A stretch of DNA of 64,000 bases, from positions 1-64,000 of the forward strand of contig JAURZI010000089.1 in the NCBI GenBank assembly GCA_030653435.1. Reading direction: 5' to 3'. The notes under the pieces are model-generated. The model saw only the letters and a list, made by a program, of their open reading frames with translations. It made no database searches and was not told the origin of the DNA. Each line of letters starts with the position of its first letter. The first letter of the stretch is position 1. Source of the DNA: Methylovulum sp. (GTDB lineage Bacteria; Pseudomonadota; Gammaproteobacteria; Methylococcales; Methylomonadaceae). Shown here piece by piece: positions 1 to 10,800 of the stretch. Both the position numbers and the translations under genes were made by a program.

Positions 1-219
1 AAAAAGAAAGCCCATTTTACGGATGCCCTTTGGATTAATCTCTATGACTATAACTATCGATGCCCGCATAAAAGCTTAAGGCAACCACTTGCACTGCCTG
101 GCGTGTCACGGTTCCAAAAAAAATGGACGCATCGAACACCGGCCATGGCAATGGGATTGACTCAAGCGGCATTAACTTGGCGGTTCTTATTCGTGATGCC
201 TATTTTGGTAACTCGTTGA
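1..219 (+). CDS. Transposase, C-terminal fragment (gene starts left of window)
   Basis: Frame 1 is open from the first base to a TGA at 217-219, giving 72 residues with no start codon in view. The tail contains YDYNYRCPHKSLRQP followed by RTPAMAMGLTQ, which resembles the end of DDE-type transposase or integrase cores (the 'N-x-x-R-P-H-x-S-L-R ... TPAMAAGLT' pattern of IS1-like and related elements). Seen: the open frame and motif order. Inferred: the family. No terminal inverted repeat could be fixed at the right edge, so I cannot say whether the element is intact. Confidence 0.6.
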   Translation, partial: KKKAHFTDALWINLYDYNYRCPHKSLRQPLALPGVSRFQKKWTHRTPAMAMGLTQAALTWRFLFVMPILVTR

Positions 220-257
220 TAAAAATCAACCTGCATTGATTTGTAGGGACTACCCAA

Positions 258-374
258 ATGCCCGACCATCACCCGATACCCACCAGAATTCAAACACAGC
301 TTCAACAAAAGTTTGAATGGTTTTATCGAACGTTTTATCCTGGTCTATTAACAGAAACGAATCAAAGCACATAA
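258..374 (+). CDS. Possible 38-residue small ORF, unknown
   Basis: An ATG ORF of 38 codons lies between the transposase end and the RTX gene. The product is rich in Gln and aromatic residues (QLQQKFEWFYRTFYPGLL) with no recognisable domain. A weak AGGGA lies about 8 bases before the ATG. It may be a remnant of the mobile element or chance. The rest of 220-417 shows nothing else I can name. Confidence 0.2.
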   Translation: MPDHHPIPTRIQTQLQQKFEWFYRTFYPGLLTETNQST

Positions 375-417
375 TTCGCCCAAGCGACGTCAGACCCATC
401 CAACATGAGGATTACAA

Positions 418-3400
418 ATGGCAACCTTCAATGTAAGCAATTATACCGATTTGAGTAGCGCACTATTGGCAACCAATAATGATGACCAAGCCGATATTAT
501 CAACTTGACAGGCAATATTTCCTTATCAGGCGATCTGCCGTTAATAGCAGAGGATCTGTCGTTGACGATTGAAGGCAATGGTTTTACCGTAAGCGGCAAC
601 CACTCGCATCGTGTTTTGTTTGTCAAAAGCGGAACAGTTGTTCTGGATAATCTAACTTTGAGCGAAGGTTTGGCAGAAGGTGGTAAGGGCGGCGGCGGTG
701 GAGCCGGCATGGGCGGGGCTCTGTTCGTGTATGGCGGCTCGGTGACCGTACAAAATAGCCATTTCGTCAATAACCAAGCGATTGGCGGTGATGGTGGTGC
801 CGATGTTAGCGGAGGAGGCATGGGATTGTCCGGGGAGAACGGCAGTAACGGCAGCAATGGGGAAAACGGTCGGAATGGTGCTGCTTATATTTTTTATCGG
901 GATGGAATGTATTTTTTTTCTATAGACAATGAAGACGGCGGCGATGGCTATAACGGTAACGTCGGTGACTGGGGCGGAAGCGGTGGTAATGGCGGCAATG
1001 GTGGCAGAGGTGGATTTGGTTCTTATGCAAATGGTGGTCGTGGTGGCAATGGTGGCGACGGTGGTAATGGAGATTTCGGTGGAGGTGGCGGACTTGGCGG
1101 CTTAGGTGGCGGCGGCGGAAGCAGCACCGGTTTGGCTGAGGGAGGGGGAGATGGCGGTAATGCGGGGACAGGTGGCAATGGCGGTTTTGGCGGCGGTGGT
1201 GGCAATGGCTGTGGTGGCGGTGATGGTGGTTGGGGGTATGGGTGGCATGGTGACGGTGGCAACGGCGGTAATGGCGGCTTTGGAGGTTTCGGTGGCGGTG
1301 GCGGTGCTGGAGGTATAGCGGGAGACAAAACCTATCATTCAGGCCATTACGCTGGCTTAAACGGCGAAAACGGCATTGCCGGATTCGGCGGTGGTAACGG
1401 CAATACTGAGACGGGCATGGGCGGTGGTGGCGCTGGCATGGGCGGTGCGGTCTTTATTCGCAGTGGCTCGCTTGATTTCACCAATGTGTCATTTCAAGAC
1501 AATCGTGCTACGGGTGGTAACGGCAACGAAAATGGCTTGGGCTTAGGGGCTGCCATCTTCACACTGAATACGACGACTAACAGTAATGGCAATAATCAAG
1601 GCATGCCACTGGCATTACCCACTGTTAGTTTTAACGGCTCGGTTAGTTTTTCAACGAATATTGCCGGCAATGCAACAGGAACTGTGCCATTAGGGGCGAT
1701 CGATCCCGGAACAGACTTTAACAACTCCGATCTGTTCGGCAACGCGTTTAGTGGTTCAATCGGTCTAATGGCTTTTAATGTCTTAACTCAGACACAGGCT
1801 ACGATTTTTCAGGATACGCCGCTTATTTTCTCTCAGCAAAATGGCAACGCTATCTCCGTAGCTAGCGTTCCAGATCATACGTTATCGGTAAACTTGACTG
1901 CTAATCATGGGATTTTAACTCTTGGCAGCACTACACATGATTTAAAAGTAACCGGCGATAAAACATGGCATATAAAACTAAAGGGTTCCTTGGACGCGAT
2001 TAATGTTGCGCTGGCAAATTTGAGTTTTATACCTAAAAATGGTTTTTCTGGTTTAGCCAACCTAACGGTAAGCAGCACAGATGAAACTCTAGGAAATGAT
2101 ACGGACTCCATTGCGATAACAGTCGCTCAAGCCATTCTAGGGGGCAACGACAATGATTTGCTTTCAGGAGCCTGGAAACAAGCCAACGTCCTTGATGGTA
2201 GATTTGGTCATGATACATTGCGGGGTGGTCAACAAAACGACACTTTCCATGGCGGTGCTGGCGACGATTACTTGCAAGGCAACAGTGGCGACGACAAGCT
2301 GCATGGTGGTTCCGGTGCAGATACGATGCTTGGCGGTGCCGGTAATGACGCCTATTGGTTAGCCGATGCTAACGATAAAATTGTAGAGCAGTTCCGGCAA
2401 GGCACCGATCAAGTCTTTAGTTCGTTAAGTTATACATTGCCGGCTAATGTTGAGAATTTAACGCTAACGACGGGTACAGAGAATATTAACGCAATTGGCA
2501 ATTCGCGCTCTAATGTGCTTATCGGCAATGAAGGTAATAATTTATTGATGGGTGGCTTCGGTAACGATCAACTCTTTGGTAGCGACGGTAATGACACGTT
2601 AATCGGTGGCTCAGGTACAAACGTGTTGATCGGTGGTGCCGGTGATGATACTTACCAGATATCCAGTACTAGCGAAAAGTTAGTTGAGTGGCCGATGCAA
2701 GGTAATGATTACCTTATTAGTCCGGTTAGCTACGCCCTGCCGAAAAATTTTGAAAATTTAACCTTGACCCAAGGTGCCGGGGATCTTCAAGTTCTCGGCA
2801 ATGAGCTTGATAATATTTTGATAGGTAATGAAGGCAACAATAACCTGGATGGCGGAATAGGCGCAGATACGCTACAGGGCAGCTCAGGCAATGACAGGTA
2901 TTGGGTAGATCATTACGGCGATCAAATAATTGAGGCAGTCTCTCAAGGTACGGATCAAGTGATTAGTTCGATAAATTACACTTTGCCGGATAACGTTGAG
3001 AACCTGAGTTTGTTGCCAGGTACCGTGAGTCTTAACGGCACCGGCAACGAACTTGACAATATGTTAATCGGAAACGATGGCGACAATGTTTTACTCGGTA
3101 ACCTCGGTAACGACGAGCTAATCGGAGGCGCAGGTAATGATACGTTAGATGGCGGACGCGGTGCTGATATATTGGCAGCAGGATTGGGACAAAATTGGTT
3201 AACAGGCGGAAAAGGGAATGATGTGTTTCAATTTGATTCACAGAGACTGTGGCAGTCCAGAGGTACGATTACAGACTTTGTTACCGGATCAGACGTAATA
3301 CAGTTTGCTTTTGAAGCTGATGTTTTTGCGGGAGTAGAGACAACCATAGAGGATTATGGGCTTTTTTTGGCCGTAGATAATCTCAGTACCGCCCAATCTG

Positions 3401-3543
3401 CTTCTGAGTGGTTCATCTACGATAGCAGTACCGGAAATCTTTATTACAATTCCTCCGATAAATGGAGTCTTTCTCTTTTGGCAACACTAACAAATCACCC
3501 CATTCTTCAGGCAAGCGACGTTTGGTATACCTATTTGATATAA
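418..3543 (+). CDS. Large glycine-rich RTX / beta-helix surface or secreted protein
   Basis: This 1041-residue protein is a probable secreted, calcium-binding, type I-exported product. Residues 1-80 look like the start of a right-handed beta-helix (pectin-lyase-like). Residues about 85-350 are extremely Gly/Asn rich (GGNGG-type, PE_PGRS-like), and a second beta-helix piece, MGGAVFIRSGSLDFTNVSF, follows. A cadherin-like stretch covers about 470-570. From about 575 to 930 there are RTX nonapeptides (GGAGDDYLQ, GGSGADTML) within three long repeats beginning near residues 642, 742 and 824, each with a 'VENLTL ... GN..DN.LIGN' core. The last 110 residues lack repeats, as expected of an uncleaved C-terminal secretion signal. 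There is no N-terminal signal peptide. TGAGG lies about 9 bases before the ATG and supports the start. No type I exporter is nearby. The role could be adhesin, S-layer or matrix protein; substrate and partner are unknown. Confidence 0.8.
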   Translation: MATFNVSNYTDLSSALLATNNDDQADIINLTGNISLSGDLPLIAEDLSLTIEGNGFTVSGNHSHRVLFVKSGTVVLDNLTLSEGLAEGGKGGGGGAGMGGALFVYGGSVTVQNSHFVNNQAIGGDGGADVSGGGMGLSGENGSNGSNGENGRNGAAYIFYRDGMYFFSIDNEDGGDGYNGNVGDWGGSGGNGGNGGRGGFGSYANGGRGGNGGDGGNGDFGGGGGLGGLGGGGGSSTGLAEGGGDGGNAGTGGNGGFGGGGGNGCGGGDGGWGYGWHGDGGNGGNGGFGGFGGGGGAGGIAGDKTYHSGHYAGLNGENGIAGFGGGNGNTETGMGGGGAGMGGAVFIRSGSLDFTNVSFQDNRATGGNGNENGLGLGAAIFTLNTTTNSNGNNQGMPLALPTVSFNGSVSFSTNIAGNATGTVPLGAIDPGTDFNNSDLFGNAFSGSIGLMAFNVLTQTQATIFQDTPLIFSQQNGNAISVASVPDHTLSVNLTANHGILTLGSTTHDLKVTGDKTWHIKLKGSLDAINVALANLSFIPKNGFSGLANLTVSSTDETLGNDTDSIAITVAQAILGGNDNDLLSGAWKQANVLDGRFGHDTLRGGQQNDTFHGGAGDDYLQGNSGDDKLHGGSGADTMLGGAGNDAYWLADANDKIVEQFRQGTDQVFSSLSYTLPANVENLTLTTGTENINAIGNSRSNVLIGNEGNNLLMGGFGNDQLFGSDGNDTLIGGSGTNVLIGGAGDDTYQISSTSEKLVEWPMQGNDYLISPVSYALPKNFENLTLTQGAGDLQVLGNELDNILIGNEGNNNLDGGIGADTLQGSSGNDRYWVDHYGDQIIEAVSQGTDQVISSINYTLPDNVENLSLLPGTVSLNGTGNELDNMLIGNDGDNVLLGNLGNDELIGGAGNDTLDGGRGADILAAGLGQNWLTGGKGNDVFQFDSQRLWQSRGTITDFVTGSDVIQFAFEADVFAGVETTIEDYGLFLAVDNLSTAQSASEWFIYDSSTGNLYYNSSDKWSLSLLATLTNHPILQASDVWYTYLI
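2341..3140 (+). repeat. Three long RTX-type repeats inside the glycine-rich gene
   Basis: Three tandem units start at about 2341, 2641 and 2887. They encode GND(A/T/R)YW-like openings, then 'QGTDQV.SS..YTLP.NVENL.L', then 'GN.LDN.LIGN' and nonapeptide Ca-binding turns. Units are about 250-300 bases. They diverge at the DNA level, so this is an old duplication rather than recent slippage. Confidence 0.7.
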
Positions 3544-3679
3544 GCATTAACGCGCCAATTATTCGGAACTAAGTTATTGCGTCAAATTGATAGCTATGCA
3601 ATCACGATAAAAATAGAACGAAATAACTTTTGCACGATTACTTGTGTAAGACAGGAGCATTACCCGTACTAGCGCTGGC

Positions 3680-4789
3680 TTAGAGGTAATAGGCCACCAG
3701 TTTCCGTAAATAAGATAACGATTCATGCACAATGGGATAATCCACGCCAAAATCGACTAAACAGGCAATATCGTCGACACCAACGGCTATCGCTTGGTCG
3801 ACGATTTGCCTCCCGTCGTCCACCGTGCCAAAAATGGCACAGGTTTTAAAATAGCGCTGGTAGGCGTATTCGAGCATTTTAGCCTTCTCTGCATCATTCA
3901 ATTCCACTCCGCCTTTTTCCGCTACGGCGGCTTGCACATGGGCATCCAATGAACTTTTTATATACTGCTTAAAAGGTTGTTCCACAGCGGCTTGCACGGC
4001 GGCGCTATCCTGTAGCAACAAGGTGTGCAACATCAGCGTAACCACACCGGCTTTCGGATCCAGGCCTGCCGATGCCCTGGCCTGCCTATAAAGCGTAATT
4101 TTTTTGCCCATGGCTTCCAGGTTGTTGCCGTACAACATCGTAAAAATGTTATAGCCTTGTTTACCGGCATGGATAAAGCCTTCTTCATTTTGCGTGACCA
4201 GCAGCCAGACCGACAGCTCTTTTTGTAAGGGTCTAGGATGAACCGTAATGGGCGTGGGCTCGCCTCCCGGTCCTGCAAAAACCACGGTTTCGCCACGCCA
4301 AAGTTTTTGCACGACAGGAATGTTTGCACTACATATTTCCCGCCGCTTTTCATAATGCTCAGGCGCCAAAATAAAATCCGGTTTATTCCAGCCCGAACCA
4401 AAGCCCAGATCGACGCGCCCGCCTGACAAAATATCGTTCATCGCCCACCATTCGACGACTTCCGCCGGATGATGCAACGGCAGCGAAATACCCGCTGTCC
4501 TGAAACGGATGCGGCTGGTTTGCGGAATCAGGTTGGCGGCGATTATCGCCGAGTTGGCATAAATCGACCCGAATTCATGGAAATGCCGTTCGGGGATATA
4601 AACGGCTTCAAAACCTTCGCGGTCAGCAAAAAGCGTGATGTCACGCATGAAAGCGTATTTTTCCGCATCGGCAATGTCTTTCCTGACATCCGAAAAAAAT
4701 AAAAAACTGAACGTTACTGCGGCCTTATTCCGGCTGGGTTTGGCAAGTACCGGTTGGATGCCGAGTAACTCTTCTATAGTCGCCGTCAT
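3680..4789 (-). CDS. Luciferase-like FMN-dependent monooxygenase (MupA/Atu3671-type)
   Basis: This 369-residue protein has a TIM-barrel bacterial-luciferase fold (LLM class). It has the features of the natural-product subgroup often fused to or placed beside PKS/NRPS modules: FSFLFFSDVR near the N-terminus, EAVYIPERHFHEFG, TAGISLPLHHPAEVVEWW and GRVDLGFGSGWN. Such enzymes use reduced FMN and oxygen to oxidise a carrier-bound or released intermediate. The gene starts 37 bases after the end of the giant synthase gene upstream, so it is almost certainly co-transcribed. AGAGG before the ATG supports the start. The oxidation site in the product cannot be read from sequence. Family assignment is confident; its role in this pathway is inferred from position. 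Confidence 0.85.
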   Translation of the reverse strand: MTATIEELLGIQPVLAKPSRNKAAVTFSFLFFSDVRKDIADAEKYAFMRDITLFADREGFEAVYIPERHFHEFGSIYANSAIIAANLIPQTSRIRFRTAGISLPLHHPAEVVEWWAMNDILSGGRVDLGFGSGWNKPDFILAPEHYEKRREICSANIPVVQKLWRGETVVFAGPGGEPTPITVHPRPLQKELSVWLLVTQNEEGFIHAGKQGYNIFTMLYGNNLEAMGKKITLYRQARASAGLDPKAGVVTLMLHTLLLQDSAAVQAAVEQPFKQYIKSSLDAHVQAAVAEKGGVELNDAEKAKMLEYAYQRYFKTCAIFGTVDDGRQIVDQAIAVGVDDIACLVDFGVDYPIVHESLSYLRKLVAYYL

Positions 4790-4825
4790 TATTAACCTCT
4801 GAGTTTTACTTGTTCATTACCCGTG

Positions 4826-7800
4826 CTATTTCTGCGTCAGCAAATGCCGGGACAGGCTTTCTACCGTAGAAAAATCAATTAACCAACGCGGCTGCACGCT
4901 TTGTTGCAATTTCTTTTCCAATCGGGTTGCCAACACCATCGCCGAAATAGAATCCAGGCCGTAATTCTGGAAAGATTGCCGATGATCGACGTCATTCAGC
5001 TTCAGCACTTCCGCCAGTGTTTTCGTGATGATGTGCGAAATATCCGGCTGCTCTGCCGGCGGGTGTTCAGTAATAGCGGCTGTAACACCCGCAAATCCTT
5101 CTTGTGCAAACATCAGCTGATAGATCCTATGGATCACATCCGGTTCCAGACGCTGGATTTCATCAAAACTGATCACATCGGTAATCATGCTGACAGGGAA
5201 CTCCATACCGGGTTGTTTTGCTGCTTCCCATAGCGTCAATTGTGCCAACAGCTTGCTTACCGGCGAGGCTTCCTCGTCATTGGCAACCGGCTGCACGACG
5301 TGGCTTGCCGGCTGCCCCAGCAACAAGCCCTGCTGAGCCTCATTAAAGCAAGCCATCTCCAGATAGGCCGGAAACACCCAACTGCTGCCTCTGACTGCCA
5401 TCGCCCGTTCAAACAAGGCGCAACCGTCCCGGTTCGAAAAAGTGCGTAGGCCGATTTGCCGGAAACTCTCCTCGATTAGCGCAACCTTGTCGGGGCAAAC
5501 TCTAGTTATCGCGCCAGTCTCGTTCCAATCCGACCACGTGATGGTTTTATAGGCCGTATTCTTGTTTTGATAATAGTGGTAAGCACTGAAAAAATCGACA
5601 AAGCTGTTCGCCATCGCATAATCGCTAGCCCCTCTCGCCAAACGGGGCATAAGCCCGGTCAATGACGAAAAAGTCACGAAGAAATCCAGTGCATCGGCAT
5701 TAAAAACAGTCTGCAACGTTTCCAGCCCCTGGATTTTAGGTTCAAAAACCTGCTGCATGCGCGCTAGGCTTTTAGTGGCGAAACCCGGTGTCGCCCAGTC
5801 CGAATACACGCCCGCACTGTGGATAACGCCCTTGATAGCGCCAAACCGGGCGCGGATACCATTAAAATAACGCGCCAAGGGTTCAAACTCGGTTAAGGGA
5901 CCGGTGTAAACCTGCAAATTCGGGATGGCTTTATCCAGTGCGGACAACACGTTGAGCTTGTTCCTGAGATAAGGCGACAATGCGTGATCCTGGCTTGCCG
6001 TTTCCCAGAGAACTTTATCCGGCAAGGGCTGTATCCCCATCAGCACCAGATTGTTGCAACCTTTTGCAGCCAGATATTGGGCGATCTCCAGGCCGACACC
6101 GTTGGTTCCACCGCTGATGACATACACGCCGGTCGCGTCTACAACGAACGGCCGGCCGTTATCCTGTTGTTGTTCGTCGATATGCAGATAAGGCGCAAAA
6201 CGCCGCCCCTGCCGGTAACACAGTTCGGTTTCGCCGCCGCCAGTCGCATATTCACTGCAAATAAGGTCATGGATAAACCGGGCGTCGCCATAAGCCGCTG
6301 GGTCGATGTCTATAAATTTGGCGTTGACATGCGGATACTCGGCGCTGAGCATTTTCACTAAACCGGCAAATTTTGCGCCTGCCAAACTCATCAGCTCAGA
6401 CTGAAAATGTTGCAGGCCTTTCGTAAAATAAAGCAGGCTGATGTCGGTATAGGCGCCCATTAAGGTTTGGTAAAAACTGATTTTGCCAGGACTGTCCGCA
6501 TCGTGGTTTTTTGCCGCAGCATAAAGGTCGCTCAGGTCAATCAGCAGCGTAACACCTTGTAAAGTATTTGCGCTGGCCTTCGATGCCTCGGCATCTTTAA
6601 GGTTAAAGCTCTGCTGTCCGTCAACCAGCAACACGCTGTCTTTAAAACCCGTAAACTGCATCAGTTGCGCGGCAATCGACACAGATTCCTGATTGGCCAG
6701 AATAACGACCCGACCATCGCCGCTGGGCGCGCCAGCCGTATCCAGGCTTTGTTCGCGCCAACTTTTTACGATGAGATGGCTGGCTTCCTGCGGTGGTGTA
6801 TAAGCCGCTTGCCGGACCCAGCGTTGCGCTGCGCTATAGCGGATTTCAGTCCAGCTTGGCGGATATTGCGCCGAATAATCGTGGGCCAACCATTCCTTCA
6901 GCAAGATTTGCAGGTCAGTGCCGGCGACATCCGAATCGGCCTTGGTTATCAGCGTCCAATAATGCGTGTTGTTGCGCTTTATCGTGGATAACAGTGCTCC
7001 GATAGCCCCATGCTGCCCCGTATTGTCGAACAGGCAAAAAACCCGTACCGGTTTAGATGCCGTAGCCAGCACTTGCATAGCGGCCTGTATTTTTTGTTCG
7101 GTCGCCAACACTAACAACACATCTGGCGTGGACTTGAATGGCCCGCCTGCATGCAAAAATTGCAGGTTTAAAGGCTGGCGTAAACCGGCCGCCTGTTCCA
7201 ATTGCGTCAGCAACCGACCCACAGCATCCTGCTCGCTGTCATCGTCATACAGCATGGCGATAGCCGCGTCCTGGTAGCATTGCAAGCGGTCATTCCAGCT
7301 AAACGTTCCAGACACTTCTTCGGCAAACCATAGGCGATCATTCTTTATCGGTAGGGCGCGCCGTGCGCGCCTTATGCTTCCCGGCCCAGTGAGGCGCGCA
7401 CGGCGCGCCCTACGGGGCATCAGCCAATAACGCTCGGTAGCAAAAGGATAACCGGGCAAGCCGTGCAGACGCTGTTTTTGTCCGGGTAGTAACTGCCATG
7501 CCACCAATCCGCCATTAACCCAGTAGGATGCCAATCCCTTCAGGTTGCTATCGGCTATCAATGTTTGCATTACCGTTCTGTCGCTTTCGACAACCCTATT
7601 ATTATCGACGACGCCTGCAAATACATCGTGGCCTGTTTCTCCCGCGACATAAGCAGCCAATTGCTTGCCCAATCCATCTGCGCTGGTGGCGACTATTGCC
7701 AGGCGGACGGCCATCGCCTCGCGCCCGGTCTGGTAGGTATAGGCCAAACCGTCCAGCGATATCTGGTTAGTCTCCAGATACGCTTTAACGCTAGCGGCAT

Positions 7801-10800
7801 ATTGAATCAGCTGAGGTTGGGTTTTTGCCGACAATACAAACAATACCGGCTTATCCGCAGCCGACAGCGGTCTGGCGACGCTGCCCCGGTATTCCGCCAG
7901 CACGAGATGTGCATTAGTACCGCTAAAACCAAACGAGCTGATCGCCGCCAGCCGTTCTTGGCCTTCGGTAACCGGCCAGTCCCGGCATGTTGTGTTCACA
8001 TAAAACGGGCTGTCCTGCAACCGGATATGCTCATTCAAGGTTTGGTAATTGATAGTCGGCGGGATCTGCCTATGCCGTAATGCCAGCAGCGCCTTGAACA
8101 CGCCGGAAACACCGGCTGCCGTCGCCAAATGACCTATATTGCTTTTAACCGAACCCAAGGCGCAGTAATCTGTCTTGTCGGTAAAATGCTTGAATGTTTC
8201 CCGCAACGCGTCCACTTCGATAGGGTCGCCTAGTTTGGTGCCGGTGCCGTGCGCTTCAAGCATTTGGATATGTTCCGGATTAATGCCGAAACGTTGATAG
8301 ACCTGTTTTTCCAAACGGGTTTGCGAGTCCGGGTTAGGCGCGGTGATGCCATTGGTTTTACCGTCCTGATTAACGCCCCAGCCGCGAATCACGCCATAAA
8401 CCGCATCGCCGTCCTGCTCGGCCTGTGCTAACCGCTTCAATACCAGCACACCGACGCCTTCACCCGGTACAAAACCGTTGGCACGCTGATCGAAACTGTA
8501 ACAACGCCCATCCGGCGACAACATGCCGGATTGGCTCATTTTGACGTGAATCTCCGGCCCGGTGATGACATAAACCCCACCCGCCAAAGCCAGATCGCTA
8601 TGACCCAGCAGCAAGCTATCGCAGGCATTCGCAATGGCTACCAGGGAAGACGAGCAGGCCGTATCCAGCGCCAGGCTGGGGCCTTGTAAATTCAGAAAAT
8701 ACGCGATACGGGCAGGCAATATCGACACCGATTCGCCCATCAAAGCCTGGGCATTCAGCGTTTGACCATCCAGCAACCGTGCATAGTCGCCCGCGGCGCA
8801 ACCGGCAAACACGCCGCATAAACTACCTGACAAGGCCATCGGGTTATAACCCGCGTCCTCAATGCTGTGCCAGCAGGCCTGCAAAAACAACCGCTGCTGC
8901 GGGTCCATCAGCTCCGCTTCATAAGGCGAGATATTGAAAAACAGCGGATCGAACATCTCCACATCGTCCAGCGCCCCCATGCGCCTGCATACCGTTTTTC
9001 CCGGCGCTTGTTTGTCCGGGCTATAAAAATCGTCGATAGACCAGCGTTCCGGCGGAATATCCGACACACAATCCCTGCCCTGCACCAGATTATCCCAAAA
9101 TTGCTGGAGATTTTTGGCCTTGGGAAACTGACCCGCCATGCCTATGATGGCGATAGCGCGGTCATCGACTGGCTGTGCCCTGGTTTCCAGGGGATGTTGT
9201 GGGGCTTCAGCTTGCGGTGTTTCCTCGGTCACGCCCTGTTCCACAACATGGCAAGACAACGCATAGGAGCGGACGACATTGAACGATCCGAGCTCTATCA
9301 CCGTGTCCGGGCTGAGCGTCAGTTCAACAGGCGCTAAGGTTTGCTGAACATCGGACTGCCCAGACCATTTAAGATCCTTCAGAATATACTGGTAAAACTC
9401 ACGCAAATTGGGATAGCTATAGATTTTGGTGGCGCCTATCGCCAAGCCGTAGTGCTTGTTGATTTTCCTGACCCAAGTCACTGCCGTGATGGAATCCATG
9501 CCCATGTCGATAAATGTCATATCGTCATCCAGCATATCCGGTTGCAAGTACAATTCCGCCGCAAGGCTTTCGCGCAACATCGTCAGCAGCGCCGTTGCGC
9601 TTGCCGCGACGGGCGCATCGGGGGCCGGGGCGGGCTGCACGTTATGGAGATGCCCGGCAAAAGCGGTCAAGGTCGGGTAACGGTAGACTTGCGTCGCTTC
9701 CAGCACCAGACCATAGTGCTTATTGAGCTTCCTGATCCAGGTCACTGCCGTGATGGAATCCATGCCCATGTCAATAAACGTCATATCGTCATTGACGGTT
9801 TCCGGCTGCATAGACAACTCCTCAGCCAAAGTCAGCCGCAGCGTGGACAAGATGGCCGCCAAGCCGTGTTGCAACGCTGGCGCAGAAACCGGTGTGGAAG
9901 CACGGGTATCGTCGCCGTCAACAGCAAACGCATCATTAAAATGCCGCTGAATATTGGCTATCACCGATTGGCTGCCGACAAACGTCTTATCGTGCATAGC
10001 CAACTCTTGTGCATAGACAGTTTCCAACCGATTTCTAAGCCCTTGCGCCCGCAGCTGTTTATCCTTAATCAACCGCTCGCGTGGCGCTAGGGCGATCTGG
10101 CCGGCCCAAGCCAGCGCGTAAGCCAGCACCTCGGCGCGGGGTATAACCGGCATGCCGATGCCGCGTTGTTTTAATTCCCTACCCGGATAGGCTTTTGCGG
10201 TAAATAAAATGTCCCGGCTTAAGTCGTAACCCAACCGATGCGGAAAAATAAGCGTCGAACCCGCTCCTGGCGTAAAGCCATAGAGCATATAAGGACTTTG
10301 ATAACTGCTTTCTTCACTGTATACCGCCGCATCGCAAAACAGGCCCATCGCCCAGCCCGCGCCTATCGCATGGCCTTGCATCGCAGCAATGACGGGAATG
10401 TCGCAAGTCAGTGCGGCGCTATAGCTTTGTTCATCGGTAAACCTGGCGCTACCGTTCTGGATAGCCAGCAAGCCTTGCCTGGTGCCGCCGCAGGCAAAAT
10501 AATGCCCATAGCCGGTCAACACGACGACTTTATACGCAGCCGTGTTGCGGATATGTTCGAAAGCTTCGATCACGCCGCTGACAAAATCGGGGGTAAAGGT
10601 GTTCTTACTGGCTTTCTCGCACAGCGTCACTAAAACGACGCCGTTTTGATAGGCCTCGACAGTCACCACAGCGGACTTGATAGTTATGTTTACCGGTGTG
10701 CCCGGCCCGTTGCCCGCTAAGGCCAACTGATCGGCAGGGGTTAACGTATCAAGCAAGCCCTGTTGCCCGCTAGAGGGGCGTGCAGACAACGGCGTCCGTT

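Noticed and set aside
1020-1320. Apparent short tandem repeats resembling a repeat array
   Set aside because: The periodicity follows glycine codons of the coding frame; there are no uniform spacers, so it is not a CRISPR.
1023-1328. Pro-rich open frames on the strand opposite the Gly-rich gene
   Set aside because: They are antisense shadows of GGN-codon repeats, with no ribosome-binding site or plausible fold.
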